Origin: Arcicella sp034931005
GTDB taxonomy: Bacteria > Bacteroidota > Bacteroidia > Cytophagales > Spirosomataceae
DNA: 64,000 nt
Reading direction: 5' to 3'
NCBI RefSeq assembly: GCF_034931005.1
Contig: NZ_JAYGIN010000010.1
Location: forward strand, 62,001 to 126,000
The notes beneath the pieces were generated by a model. The model did not search any database. It was not told where the DNA came from and was given only the letters and a program-made list of their open reading frames with translations. Positions 17,877 to 25,101 of the stretch are shown piece by piece. A program made the position numbers and the translations under genes. Every line of letters begins with the position of its first letter. The first letter of the stretch is position 1.

Positions 17877-18117
17877 AGTCTTTAAGAGTTTATGAGTTAA
17901 GGGTTTGTGAGTTAAGGGTTTATGAGTTAAGAGTCTATGAGTTAAGGGTTTATGAGTCTATGAGTTAAGGGTTTATGAGTTAAGAGAACACGAAATATTT
18001 GAACAGAATATGAATCATTATGGTGAAATCAACCTTAAACGTTTCACTTATAAACTCATAAACCCTTAACTCATAAACCCACAACTCATAAACTCTTAAC
18101 TCATAAACTCATAAACT
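17877..18117. repeat. Large inverted repeat made of tandem TTATGAGTTAAGGG-like units
   Basis: The left arm (17877-17985) holds about eight head-to-tail units of TTTATGAGTTAAGGG or close variants; the right arm (about 18045-18117) holds their reverse complements. It fills the whole gap between two convergent genes and can fold into a long imperfect hairpin. A related inverted element precedes the Na+ symporter at 44473-44517. Confidence 0.85.
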
Positions 18118-18723
18118 CTACTTAACCATAATTCCCTTCTTTATTTCTACTTTATCGGGTAAAATCATGGCTGAAGGATATAAATCTTTCAAATCTGCAT
18201 AATAACGCTCCGCATCCATTCTGTTCAAGAAATCCCCAATTTTCACTTTATAAATCGGTTGTTGATAACTCAGGTACGGGAATATTTCTGGATATTTTTG
18301 GTATGTATAAATCTTAGCATCATCAGCGGCTTTGCGGTCATTTCCCACATAAATCTGAATTCTAAAACCATTTGTAAATTTGATACTTTTGTTTCGCATC
18401 GAAATGGTATCCAAAATAGCATCTAATTTCTTATTTACGTGCAGAGGCATATCCGACAAGGGTGTTTTAGAATCCTCGACAGGCTGCGAAGCATTACTTT
18501 GTGAATTAGACTCAGAATCATTCGAACCTTTAAACTTCGGACGATACAAAGACAAATCCTCCTCCGTATTTTTTTTAGGGGAAGAGGAGTTTGAAGATTG
18601 ATTTGTAGTGGTGGTTCCGTCAGTGGTTGTCCTCGAACTATTTCCTCCTGAAACTACTTTTGAGCCACAAGCACTTGCTAAGAGCCATAAAATCAATAAA
18701 AAAGCAGGATTATAACGTTGCAT
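18118..18723 (-). CDS. SPOR-domain lipoprotein
   Basis: A 201-residue exported protein. The N-terminus is a lipoprotein signal (FLLILWLLASAC, Cys19). A Ser/Thr/Asn-rich low-complexity linker covers residues 20-90. The C-terminal 80 residues form a SPOR-like domain: GFRIQIYVGNDRKAADDA, then YKVKIGDFLNRMDAERYYADL. SPOR domains bind denuded septal peptidoglycan, so a role near division sites is plausible. Divergent from murB, a peptidoglycan precursor gene, but each has its own promoter region. Confidence 0.85.
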   Translation of the reverse strand: MQRYNPAFLLILWLLASACGSKVVSGGNSSRTTTDGTTTTNQSSNSSSPKKNTEEDLSLYRPKFKGSNDSESNSQSNASQPVEDSKTPLSDMPLHVNKKLDAILDTISMRNKSIKFTNGFRIQIYVGNDRKAADDAKIYTYQKYPEIFPYLSYQQPIYKVKIGDFLNRMDAERYYADLKDLYPSAMILPDKVEIKKGIMVK

Positions 18724-18771
18724 AAAATTTGGGATGGTAATTCGTTCAAAGATACAATTTTTGTTAAAAAC

Positions 18772-18801
18772 TTGAAATACCCTTCGCTCATTGTAACTTT
18801 G
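18772..18801 (+). promoter_or_regulatory. Promoter of murB
   Basis: TAACTTTG at 18794-18801 with CTTG about 21 bp upstream. The 5' leader would contain the hairpin at 18818-18884. Confidence 0.55.
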
Positions 18802-18817
18802 TCATTGTACATTTAGT

Positions 18818-18884
18818 GATTGGGAGATTTGTGATTGAGTGAATATTGGACGAAAATAATCACTCAATCACAAATCTCTCAATC
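18818..18884. repeat. 25-bp inverted repeat in the murB leader
   Basis: 18818-18842 is complementary to 18860-18884 with one wobble, loop 17 nt. The arm begins GATTGGGAGATTTGTGATTG. The hairpin ends 11 nt before the murB ATG, downstream of the predicted promoter, so it would be in the mRNA. Confidence 0.85.
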
Positions 18885-18895
18885 AGCATTAAATT

Positions 18896-19912
18896 ATGAC
18901 GATACTACAAAATATTTCCCTAAAATCTTACAATACCTTCGGATTAGATGCTACGGCAAAGTTTTTCGTAGAAATCCAGTCGGTAGAAGAATTGATGGAA
19001 GTGCTACAAAATCCAGATTTTCTGTCCACCGAAAAGCTATTTTTAGGTGGTGGTAGCAATATGCTTTTGACAAAGGATTTTGACGGATTGGTCATCAAAA
19101 TCAGTATCAAAGGTATTCATAAAAACTTTGAAGACAATACACATACCCACATACAAGCGGGTGCGGGTGAAGTTTGGCACGAATTAGTGATGTATTGCGT
19201 TGAACATCAATACGCTGGTATGGAAAACCTTTCGCTGATTCCAGGAACGGTTGGTGCTGCTCCGATGCAAAATATTGGAGCGTATGGCGTTGAGATAAAA
19301 GATATTTTTGAGGAATTACAGGCTCTGAATTTAGAAACCTTGACAATCGAGACTTTTAAATTGGCAGATTGCTATTTTGGATACCGTGAAAGTGTTTTCA
19401 AGCATGAATTCAAGGGAAAATATGTGATTACTTCAGTAACTTTTAAATTAACGAAAGAACCTATTTTCAAAGTTGGATACGGCGATATTCAGAAAACTTT
19501 GGAAGAAATGGGCGTAAAAGCATTAAGCATTAAAGCCGTGAGCGATGCCGTTATCAGCATCCGTAAAAGCAAACTCCCAGACCCTGCCGAAATTGGTAAT
19601 TCGGGCAGTTTTTTCAAAAATCCAGAAATTCCAATAACACAATACGACACGCTGAAAGCTCAATTTGAGAATATTCCAAGTTACCCAATCAATGAAAGCA
19701 CCGTGAAAGTACCCGCAGGTTGGCTCATCGAACAAGCAGGCTGGAAAGGTTTTAGAGACGGACAAATAGGCGTTCACGCACGTCAGGCATTGGTTTTAGT
19801 CAATTATGGTGGCGGAACTGGCGAACAAATCAAAGCACTATCAGAAAAAGTACAGGCTTCGGTTTTTGAGAAATTTGGCATTAAACTATCGGCAGAAGTT
19901 AATTTTATATAA
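18896..19912 (+). CDS. murB: UDP-N-acetylenolpyruvoylglucosamine reductase, type I
   Basis: A 338-residue MurB. It reduces the enolpyruvyl group with NADPH through FAD to form UDP-MurNAc in peptidoglycan precursor synthesis. FAD-binding motifs are visible: FLGGGSNMLL near 50 and PGTVGAAPMQNIGAYG near 116. The type I (E. coli-like) loop with CYFGYRESVFK is present, and GNSGSFFKNP carries the catalytic Ser. PAGWLIEQAGWKG and the final EVNFI complete the substrate domain. Full length. The next gene, kdsA, also makes an envelope precursor but is separated by a long hairpin. Confidence 0.96.
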   Translation: MTILQNISLKSYNTFGLDATAKFFVEIQSVEELMEVLQNPDFLSTEKLFLGGGSNMLLTKDFDGLVIKISIKGIHKNFEDNTHTHIQAGAGEVWHELVMYCVEHQYAGMENLSLIPGTVGAAPMQNIGAYGVEIKDIFEELQALNLETLTIETFKLADCYFGYRESVFKHEFKGKYVITSVTFKLTKEPIFKVGYGDIQKTLEEMGVKALSIKAVSDAVISIRKSKLPDPAEIGNSGSFFKNPEIPITQYDTLKAQFENIPSYPINESTVKVPAGWLIEQAGWKGFRDGQIGVHARQALVLVNYGGGTGEQIKALSEKVQASVFEKFGIKLSAEVNFI

Positions 19913-19919
19913 ATTTTAT

Positions 19920-20067
19920 GGCACGCAGATTACGCTGATGCTTCGCAATCGAATCGTCGAACCGTACAGATTTTATAGATTTTACTCTTTCATGATAAAA
20001 CTTTTTTTTGGAATTAATTAATCTAAATAAAACCTGCGATGCAAAGCATCAGCGTAATCTGCGTGCC
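19920..20067. repeat. 28-bp inverted repeat between murB and kdsA
   Basis: 19920-19947 pairs with 20040-20067 with a single wobble; arms contain ACGCAGATTACGCTGATGC. The 92-nt loop is AT-rich. The right arm ends 9 nt before the kdsA ATG. Part of a dispersed family: a single related arm is at 40210-40251. Confidence 0.9.
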
Positions 20068-20076
20068 AATATCCAC

Positions 20077-20886
20077 ATGAATATCCCAAAATTAAAAAAC
20101 TTAGACAAAAACAACTTCTTCCTCATGGCAGGAAGTTGTGCGATTGAAAACCGTGATTTGGCTTTCGAAATTGCCGAAAAAATCAAGGGAATTACCGACC
20201 AGTTTGGTATTCCTTATATTTTTAAAGGCTCTTATCGCAAGGCAAATCGTACAAAATTGGATTCTTTTACAGGAATTGGAGCCATTACGGCTTTGGAAAT
20301 TTTGAAAGAAGTTGGTGAATTTTACGACTTGCCAACGGTGACAGATATTCACGAGTCTCAAGAAGCAGCAATGGCAGCAAAATATGTAGATGTTTTGCAA
20401 ATTCCTGCGTTTTTATGTCGTCAGACGGATTTATTGGCTGCCGCAGCTCAAACTGGCAAAGCTGTAAATATCAAAAAAGGGCAATTTATGGCGGGCGTTT
20501 CGATGAAATTTGCCGTTGAGAAAGTCCTTCACGAAAACCCAAATGCTCAAGTTTTCTTAACGGATAGAGGTAACTCTTTCGGCTATGGAGATTTAGTGGT
20601 TGATTATCGTAACATTCCTGAAATGCAAGCACATGGCGTACCTGTGGTGATGGACTGTACGCACTCGTTACAAAGACCCAATCAAGGTTCGGGTGTAACG
20701 GGCGGAAATCCCCAAATGATTGAAACCATTGCCAAAGCTGCCATTGCCGTTGGTGCAGAAGGTTTATTTATCGAAACTCACCCAAATCCTGCCATTGCCA
20801 AATCTGACGGAGCGAATATGTTACCTTTAGACCAATTGGAAGGACTTTTAGAAAAATTAGTAAAAATTCGTCAAGCGATTATTTAG
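20077..20886 (+). CDS. kdsA: 3-deoxy-8-phosphooctulonate (KDO8P) synthase
   Basis: I start at the ATG on 20077 (269 residues); the longer frame from 20008 would translate one arm of the hairpin. The enzyme condenses phosphoenolpyruvate with arabinose 5-phosphate for the Kdo of lipopolysaccharide. The opening MAGSCAIENRDLA places a Cys (Cys21) where metal-dependent KDO8P synthases have their metal ligand, whereas the E. coli metal-independent type has Asn. Other signatures: FKGSYRKANRT, LTDRGNSFGY, MDCTHSLQRPN and FIETHPNP, supplying the further His, Glu and Asp ligands. Confidence 0.96.
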   Translation: MNIPKLKNLDKNNFFLMAGSCAIENRDLAFEIAEKIKGITDQFGIPYIFKGSYRKANRTKLDSFTGIGAITALEILKEVGEFYDLPTVTDIHESQEAAMAAKYVDVLQIPAFLCRQTDLLAAAAQTGKAVNIKKGQFMAGVSMKFAVEKVLHENPNAQVFLTDRGNSFGYGDLVVDYRNIPEMQAHGVPVVMDCTHSLQRPNQGSGVTGGNPQMIETIAKAAIAVGAEGLFIETHPNPAIAKSDGANMLPLDQLEGLLEKLVKIRQAII

Positions 20887-21044
20887 TAGCACAGGTTTCT
20901 AACCTGTATTTAAAACAGAAGACAGGTTGAAAACCAATGTCGTTTAGTTAAGAAATTTATTTGGTACAAACTTCCCGAAAGTTTTAAACTTTCGGGAAGT
21001 TAATCGGCTTAACTAAACGATATTGGGTTGGAAACCTGTCCTAC
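20887..21044. repeat. Nested inverted-repeat element between kdsA and def
   Basis: Outer arms GTAGCACAGGTTT and AAACCTGTCCTAC; middle arms 20921-20952 and 21008-21040 (both contain the pair GTTTAGTTAAG/CTTAACTAAAC); inner perfect hairpin 20969-21001 (ACTTCCCGAAAGTTT and its complement). The inner motif recurs at 50763-50805. Confidence 0.85.
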
Positions 21045-21094
21045 ATTAAACTAAAAATTCGTAAATTGCACGAAAATTCAAGCAGATAGTAAAA

Positions 21095-21670
21095 ATGATT
21101 TACCCCATAGTTGCATACGGAGACCCCGTTTTAAGAAAAGTCGCTGTTGATATAGACAAATCTTTTGATGTTAAAAAACTTGTAGAAGATATGTTTGAAA
21201 CCATGTACAATGCCAAAGGCGTTGGCTTGGCTGCCCCACAAATCGGACTAAATATTCGTATGTTCGTGGTGGATGGTCGTCCATTTAATGAAGGCGAAGA
21301 TTTGGAAGAACGTGATAAAGACCCTTCATTAGTCGATTTCAAAAAGGTTTTTATCAACGCTGAAATCTTGGAAGAAGATGGTGACGATTGGGGTTTTGAA
21401 GAAGGTTGTTTGTCAATTCCAGATATTCGTGAAGACGTGTATCGCCCTGAATTTGTGACGATTAGATATTTTGACGAAGATTGGGTAGAACATACCGAAG
21501 AATACGAAGGACTTGCCGCTCGTATCATTCAACATGAATATGACCACATTGACGGAATTCTTTTCACCGACCACTTGAACCCGATTAAAAAGCGAATGTT
21601 AAAAAATAAGCTCGCAAAAATCACGAAAGGGCGAGTGGATGTGGATTATAAAATGAAATTTCCGAAGTAA
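21095..21670 (+). CDS. def: Peptide deformylase
   Basis: A 191-residue deformylase that removes the formyl group from nascent proteins. The three motifs are complete: GVGLAAPQIG at 42-51, EGCLSIP with metal ligand Cys105, and QHEYDHIDG with His147, catalytic Glu148 and His151. An acidic insert (EGEDLEERDKDPSL, about 66-79) between motifs 1 and 2 is longer than in E. coli. Its functional partner fmt is 26 kb downstream rather than adjacent. A compact terminator follows the stop codon. Confidence 0.97.
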   Translation: MIYPIVAYGDPVLRKVAVDIDKSFDVKKLVEDMFETMYNAKGVGLAAPQIGLNIRMFVVDGRPFNEGEDLEERDKDPSLVDFKKVFINAEILEEDGDDWGFEEGCLSIPDIREDVYRPEFVTIRYFDEDWVEHTEEYEGLAARIIQHEYDHIDGILFTDHLNPIKKRMLKNKLAKITKGRVDVDYKMKFPK

Positions 21671-21675
21671 ATTGT

Positions 21676-21704
21676 ACCACGAGTTTGTAACTCGTGGTTT
21701 TTTT
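21676..21704 (+). terminator. Terminator of def, abutting the next start codon
   Basis: 8-bp stem ACCACGAG/CTCGTGGT, 7-nt loop, six Ts ending at 21704. The ATG of the EamA gene is the very next base. Confidence 0.9.
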
Positions 21705-22580
21705 ATGATAAAAAATTTACTCATAGGTATTCTTTTCGCCATGTTGTGGGCATCGGCTTCGGCAGCTACAAAAATAGGATTATTATCAGCACAACCTTTT
21801 GTCATTGGGAATTTCCGCTTTTTCTTGGCAGGAATCTTATTGCTTGTTTATGCTTATATTTTCCAAAAAAATCGAATGCCTAAAAGTTCTGAATGGAAAC
21901 AATTGACCATTTACGGAATCTTAAACGTTAGCATTTATTTAGGGTGTTTTGTCTTAGCGATGAAACACGTTTCGGCAGGCATTGGCAGTTTGTCAACGGC
22001 AACAAATCCCTTATTTATCAGCATTTTATCTGCATTTTGGCTAAGTCGCCCAGTCAAAAAAACCGAAATATTAGGATTAATTCTCGGCATCACTGGCGTT
22101 GGTATTGCCACGTACCCATTACTCAAAAACAGTTTTGCAGATGTGGAAGGCTTAATTATTTTGGCAATCAGTATGCTTTCCTATTCCGTCGGAACGGTGT
22201 ATTATTCTTCTCAAAAATGGGAACTTCCAATTATCGTAATCAACGGTTGGCAGGTACTTTTAGGCGGAATTTTATTATTACCAATTACCCTATTTTTCAC
22301 GGATTGGTCAGCAAATACTTACGATTTTCGTTTTTGGGGTTCGGTGTTTTGGTTGGTTATTCCCGTGTCAATTGGGGCGGTTCAGTTGTGGCTTTATCTG
22401 CTGAAAATTGACCCCGTAAAAGCATCTCTTTGGCTATTTTTATGCCCAATTTTTGGATTTATTTATGCCTCATTCATACTACAAGAACCTATCACAACTT
22501 ACACATACATAGGCACTTTACTCGTGATTGCAGGACTATATTTGGCACAAAGAGAAAAATTTAGAATATCCTCAAAGTAA
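21705..22580 (+). CDS. EamA/DMT-family transporter
   Basis: I start at the ATG on 21705 (291 residues, MIKNLLIGILFAML), since the upstream TTG start would translate the def terminator. The protein has ten hydrophobic segments arranged as two EamA repeats; each repeat shows the usual start (LLIGILFAMLWASASAATKIG and a second half beginning near ADVEGLIILAISML) and a conserved exit such as LQEPITTYTYIGTLLVIAGLYL. Members export metabolites such as amino acids or drugs; the substrate here is not predictable. No leader is available if the def terminator is obeyed. Confidence 0.88.
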   Translation: MIKNLLIGILFAMLWASASAATKIGLLSAQPFVIGNFRFFLAGILLLVYAYIFQKNRMPKSSEWKQLTIYGILNVSIYLGCFVLAMKHVSAGIGSLSTATNPLFISILSAFWLSRPVKKTEILGLILGITGVGIATYPLLKNSFADVEGLIILAISMLSYSVGTVYYSSQKWELPIIVINGWQVLLGGILLLPITLFFTDWSANTYDFRFWGSVFWLVIPVSIGAVQLWLYLLKIDPVKASLWLFLCPIFGFIYASFILQEPITTYTYIGTLLVIAGLYLAQREKFRISSK

Positions 22581-22651
22581 ATTCAAATTATCATTTCTCA
22601 CCGTTTCTTATTAAATTCAGAATTAATTAGCTTTACGAACCACTATTTATA

Positions 22652-23755
22652 ATGCTTTTAACGACTTTACTTTTGAGAAATTTTTTCAAAATATCCTTAA
22701 CTTGCCTTTCCCTCTGGGCGTGTAATCTAATTGAACGTACCAATAAATTATTCCACAATGACCCCACTTGGAAAGACTATGCTTGCGACACCACTCAGCG
22801 AGTGAACGACCTCAGCATTCAAGATATTACACAGTCTTTTTACTTAGCCGATACTTTACTCAAACAGAATTTTAAACCTCAAAGGGTTTTCGTAGCTATT
22901 GCCGATAAACAAGGACGGCTGAAAATTAATGGCGTAACAGCACAAGGCGAAGACCATCCGCAAATTGTAGATTCTTCCGTAAACCAATCGTTGGGATTAA
23001 CTTGGCAAGACCAAGAATATCTTTGGGCTTTGGCAACTCAGCCACGTTATTTGTACAACCGTTGGGAAAAATTATTGGCAGATGAGCGAATTATTTTCCT
23101 TTCAAAGAGAGATTCTATTCATAATATCATGAGAAATTTGAACGGAACCGTCAAAGTCATTTCTGATTTACGTTCAATGGCAAATCAACAAAAATATCTT
23201 TCAAAAAATAAAACCGCCTCTCCTATCTCGATGCACAATTTTGGTTTTGCAGCTGATTTTGCGGTTTTTCGACGGAATAGAATTTCAAATGACTTATCGC
23301 TTTATCGTCCTTTAAATGAACTTACAGCATTTCATGGCATGACTTGGGGCGGAAATTTTGTGGGATTTATTGACCCTGGACATATTCAGTTATTTAGAAA
23401 TGGGGCTGAAATGCTCAGAAAATATCCCGACCTTATTTTTGAATTTGAACCCTATCGTCCGCAATATAATTCTTGGATGAATAAAATGATTTCGGCAGGA
23501 AAAGAACAAAAGGCTAATGATACGAAAGAGTTGTTAATTGAACTCAATAATTACAAAAAAGATAAACCTTGCCCATGTTTAAAAGGGAAAGTCAATTTAC
23601 AAAATACCTTAATTTCTTCCGCTCAAAATCAAGCAAAAAATCAAGGCTATCAACCTGAAACTGATATACTTTTAATAGGAGATTTAGCCTCAAAAACGGT
23701 TTCACTCATTACCGACAACGGCATAATCACCTATCCCTTAGGACTTTGGAAATAA
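22652..23755 (+). CDS. Exported M15-family (VanY/CwlK-like) peptidase
   Basis: A 367-residue protein with an N-terminal hydrophobic segment and a possible lipobox (SLWAC, Cys24). The zinc-peptidase signature is clear: SMHNFGFAADFAV (His195, Asp202) and later GMTWGGNFVGFIDPGHIQL (Trp232, Asp241, His244), the S-x-H-x(6)-D and W-G-G...D-x-x-H pattern of M15 carboxypeptidases and L-Ala-D-Glu endopeptidases. It probably trims peptidoglycan stem peptides in the periplasm. The C-terminal 100 residues, with a CPCLKG motif, are outside the usual domain and unexplained. Confidence 0.8.
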   Translation: MLLTTLLLRNFFKISLTCLSLWACNLIERTNKLFHNDPTWKDYACDTTQRVNDLSIQDITQSFYLADTLLKQNFKPQRVFVAIADKQGRLKINGVTAQGEDHPQIVDSSVNQSLGLTWQDQEYLWALATQPRYLYNRWEKLLADERIIFLSKRDSIHNIMRNLNGTVKVISDLRSMANQQKYLSKNKTASPISMHNFGFAADFAVFRRNRISNDLSLYRPLNELTAFHGMTWGGNFVGFIDPGHIQLFRNGAEMLRKYPDLIFEFEPYRPQYNSWMNKMISAGKEQKANDTKELLIELNNYKKDKPCPCLKGKVNLQNTLISSAQNQAKNQGYQPETDILLIGDLASKTVSLITDNGIITYPLGLWK

Positions 23756-23832
23756 TTGCTTAAAATTCTCAAGTAAGTAATCCCAAAACATTTTCAAGAG
23801 CAATTTTGTTGTTTATTTTAAACAATAATGAC

Positions 23833-24339
23833 ATGAAAAACCTCTTCTTATTTGTCTGTCTTTCATTATTTTGTACGCCACTTTTTGCTCAAAAAGGTTG
23901 GACAGACCATTCCCGTATTCTTCCAGATACCCTACGCAAAGTTCCAGTAGGTATTACAATTTTCCACAATCCCAATCCGAATTATCCCGTTTTGAACGAT
24001 GTAAAAGGTGAATATGATGGCAAATACGTTTGGAAACACAGCACCTTTGTTCGTTCAGAAATGGAAGATTTAGAAGTCATTTCAGCGGGGAGTTATATTT
24101 GGTATTCAGAAGCAGGTTGGTTTACCAATGTTCAATACACAAAGGCGGATTTTGCCGAAAAATTCAATTGCAAAAATGGTATTTTAAAGAAGGGACAAAC
24201 CTATATTTTCAAGAAAAATTACCGTTTTGGCGATAATCTCTACGGTGGCGACGCACTTTGGTACGTTTTGGCAAAAGATAAAAATGGTAAAATCTACAAA
24301 GGAATGGCAATCATTGAAACAGAAGGAAGTTTAAAATAA
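23833..24339 (+). CDS. Exported protein of unknown function
   Basis: I start at the ATG on 23833 (168 residues), which opens a canonical signal peptide (LFLFVCLSLFCTPLFAQ). The mature protein is beta-rich with many aromatics (KYVWKHSTFVRS, GSYIWYSEAGWF, DALWYVLAKDKNGKIYKG) and no motif that I recognise. It lies between a lipoprotein peptidase and YceI on the same strand, both exported, but with 77-86 bp gaps. Soluble periplasmic location is the best inference. Confidence 0.65.
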   Translation: MKNLFLFVCLSLFCTPLFAQKGWTDHSRILPDTLRKVPVGITIFHNPNPNYPVLNDVKGEYDGKYVWKHSTFVRSEMEDLEVISAGSYIWYSEAGWFTNVQYTKADFAEKFNCKNGILKKGQTYIFKKNYRFGDNLYGGDALWYVLAKDKNGKIYKGMAIIETEGSLK

Positions 24340-24425
24340 GTAGTTCGGGAATCGTTCCCAATAAAACAACAGAATACTTTTTTCAAAATATATTCGTCGG
24401 ATACCCAATATTAAAACTTGCAACT

Positions 24426-24974
24426 ATGAAAACGATATTAATCTTTGCCAATATATTATTATCCATTAGTTTACAGGCTCAAAAAACCTTCAATGTAAAT
24501 ATTTTAGAAACTAAAATATCATGGACGGGCTATGCTTCAGTAGGAAATTATGCACCAACAGGAACGCTTTCGCTCTCAAAAGGAACGGTCGTTTTGAAAG
24601 ACAATAAAATCTTGAAAGCCGTTATTGAATTTGATATGAAAACTATCACACACGAAAATAAAGATTTGCAGATTCATCTTAAAAACGAAGACTTCTTCGA
24701 TGTTGAAAAGTACCCTAAAGCAGTTTTTACTTTAGAAAAAGTTGTTAAAAATCAAGCAGTTGGGATTTTAAAAATAAAAAATATTCAAAAAAGAATCACA
24801 TTTCCAATAATTATTGAACAGGCTAAGGACAAAATTCATATTAAATCAACCATTAATATTGACCGTACCCAATTTGGGATAAAGTACAATTCTACTAACT
24901 TTTTCCAAAATCTGGGCGACTATGCCATCAAAGATAATTTTGAACTTAAAACAGATTTATTAGTCGAGAATTGA
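24426..24974 (+). CDS. YceI-family lipocalin-like periplasmic protein
   Basis: A 182-residue exported protein; signal peptide about 1-18 (LLSISLQAQ). The YceI fold is shown by the N-terminal TKISWTGYASVGNYAPTGTLSL, the central block FDMKTITHENKDL plus HLKNEDFFDVEKYPKAVF, and the terminal DRTQFGIKYNS. YceI proteins are small beta-barrels that bind isoprenoid-like molecules in the periplasm; physiological role is unclear. It is the last gene before purA, which has its own promoter. Confidence 0.9.
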   Translation: MKTILIFANILLSISLQAQKTFNVNILETKISWTGYASVGNYAPTGTLSLSKGTVVLKDNKILKAVIEFDMKTITHENKDLQIHLKNEDFFDVEKYPKAVFTLEKVVKNQAVGILKIKNIQKRITFPIIIEQAKDKIHIKSTINIDRTQFGIKYNSTNFFQNLGDYAIKDNFELKTDLLVEN

Positions 24975-25015
24975 TAAAGTAAAGCAATTTCGAGCATTTT
25001 TCTTTTTAGATTGTT

Positions 25016-25023
25016 TATCTTTG
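25016..25023 (+). promoter_or_regulatory. Promoter element of purA
   Basis: TATCTTTG at 25016-25023 (TAnnTTTG); no clear -33 TTTG. Would place a C-rich repeat (25032-25090) in the purA leader. Confidence 0.45.
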
Positions 25024-25031
25024 CAACTTTG

Positions 25032-25090
25032 AAAAAGCCCCCCAACCCTCAGAGGGGGAGACTTTTTAAACGTAAACTTGGGGGAACTTC
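25032..25090. repeat. GC-rich inverted element in the purA leader
   Basis: AAAAAGCCCCCC is complementary to the GGGGG and CTTTTT blocks at 25054-25067, with an inner CCCTC/GAGGG pair; TTGGGGG follows at 25079-25085. Same general class as the elements translated in fmt and in the photolyase gene (CCCAACCCTC core). Confidence 0.7.
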
Positions 25091-25101
25091 TAAATAAAGA
25101 A

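Noticed and set aside
18835..19056. Frame overlapping the start of murB.
   Set aside because: Out-of-frame shadow of murB and of the leader hairpin.
24347..24359. GGGAA-TCG-TTCCC hairpin before the YceI gene as another palindrome-array relative.
   Set aside because: Only the central GAATC letters resemble the array unit; arms and tail differ, and the stem is five base pairs.
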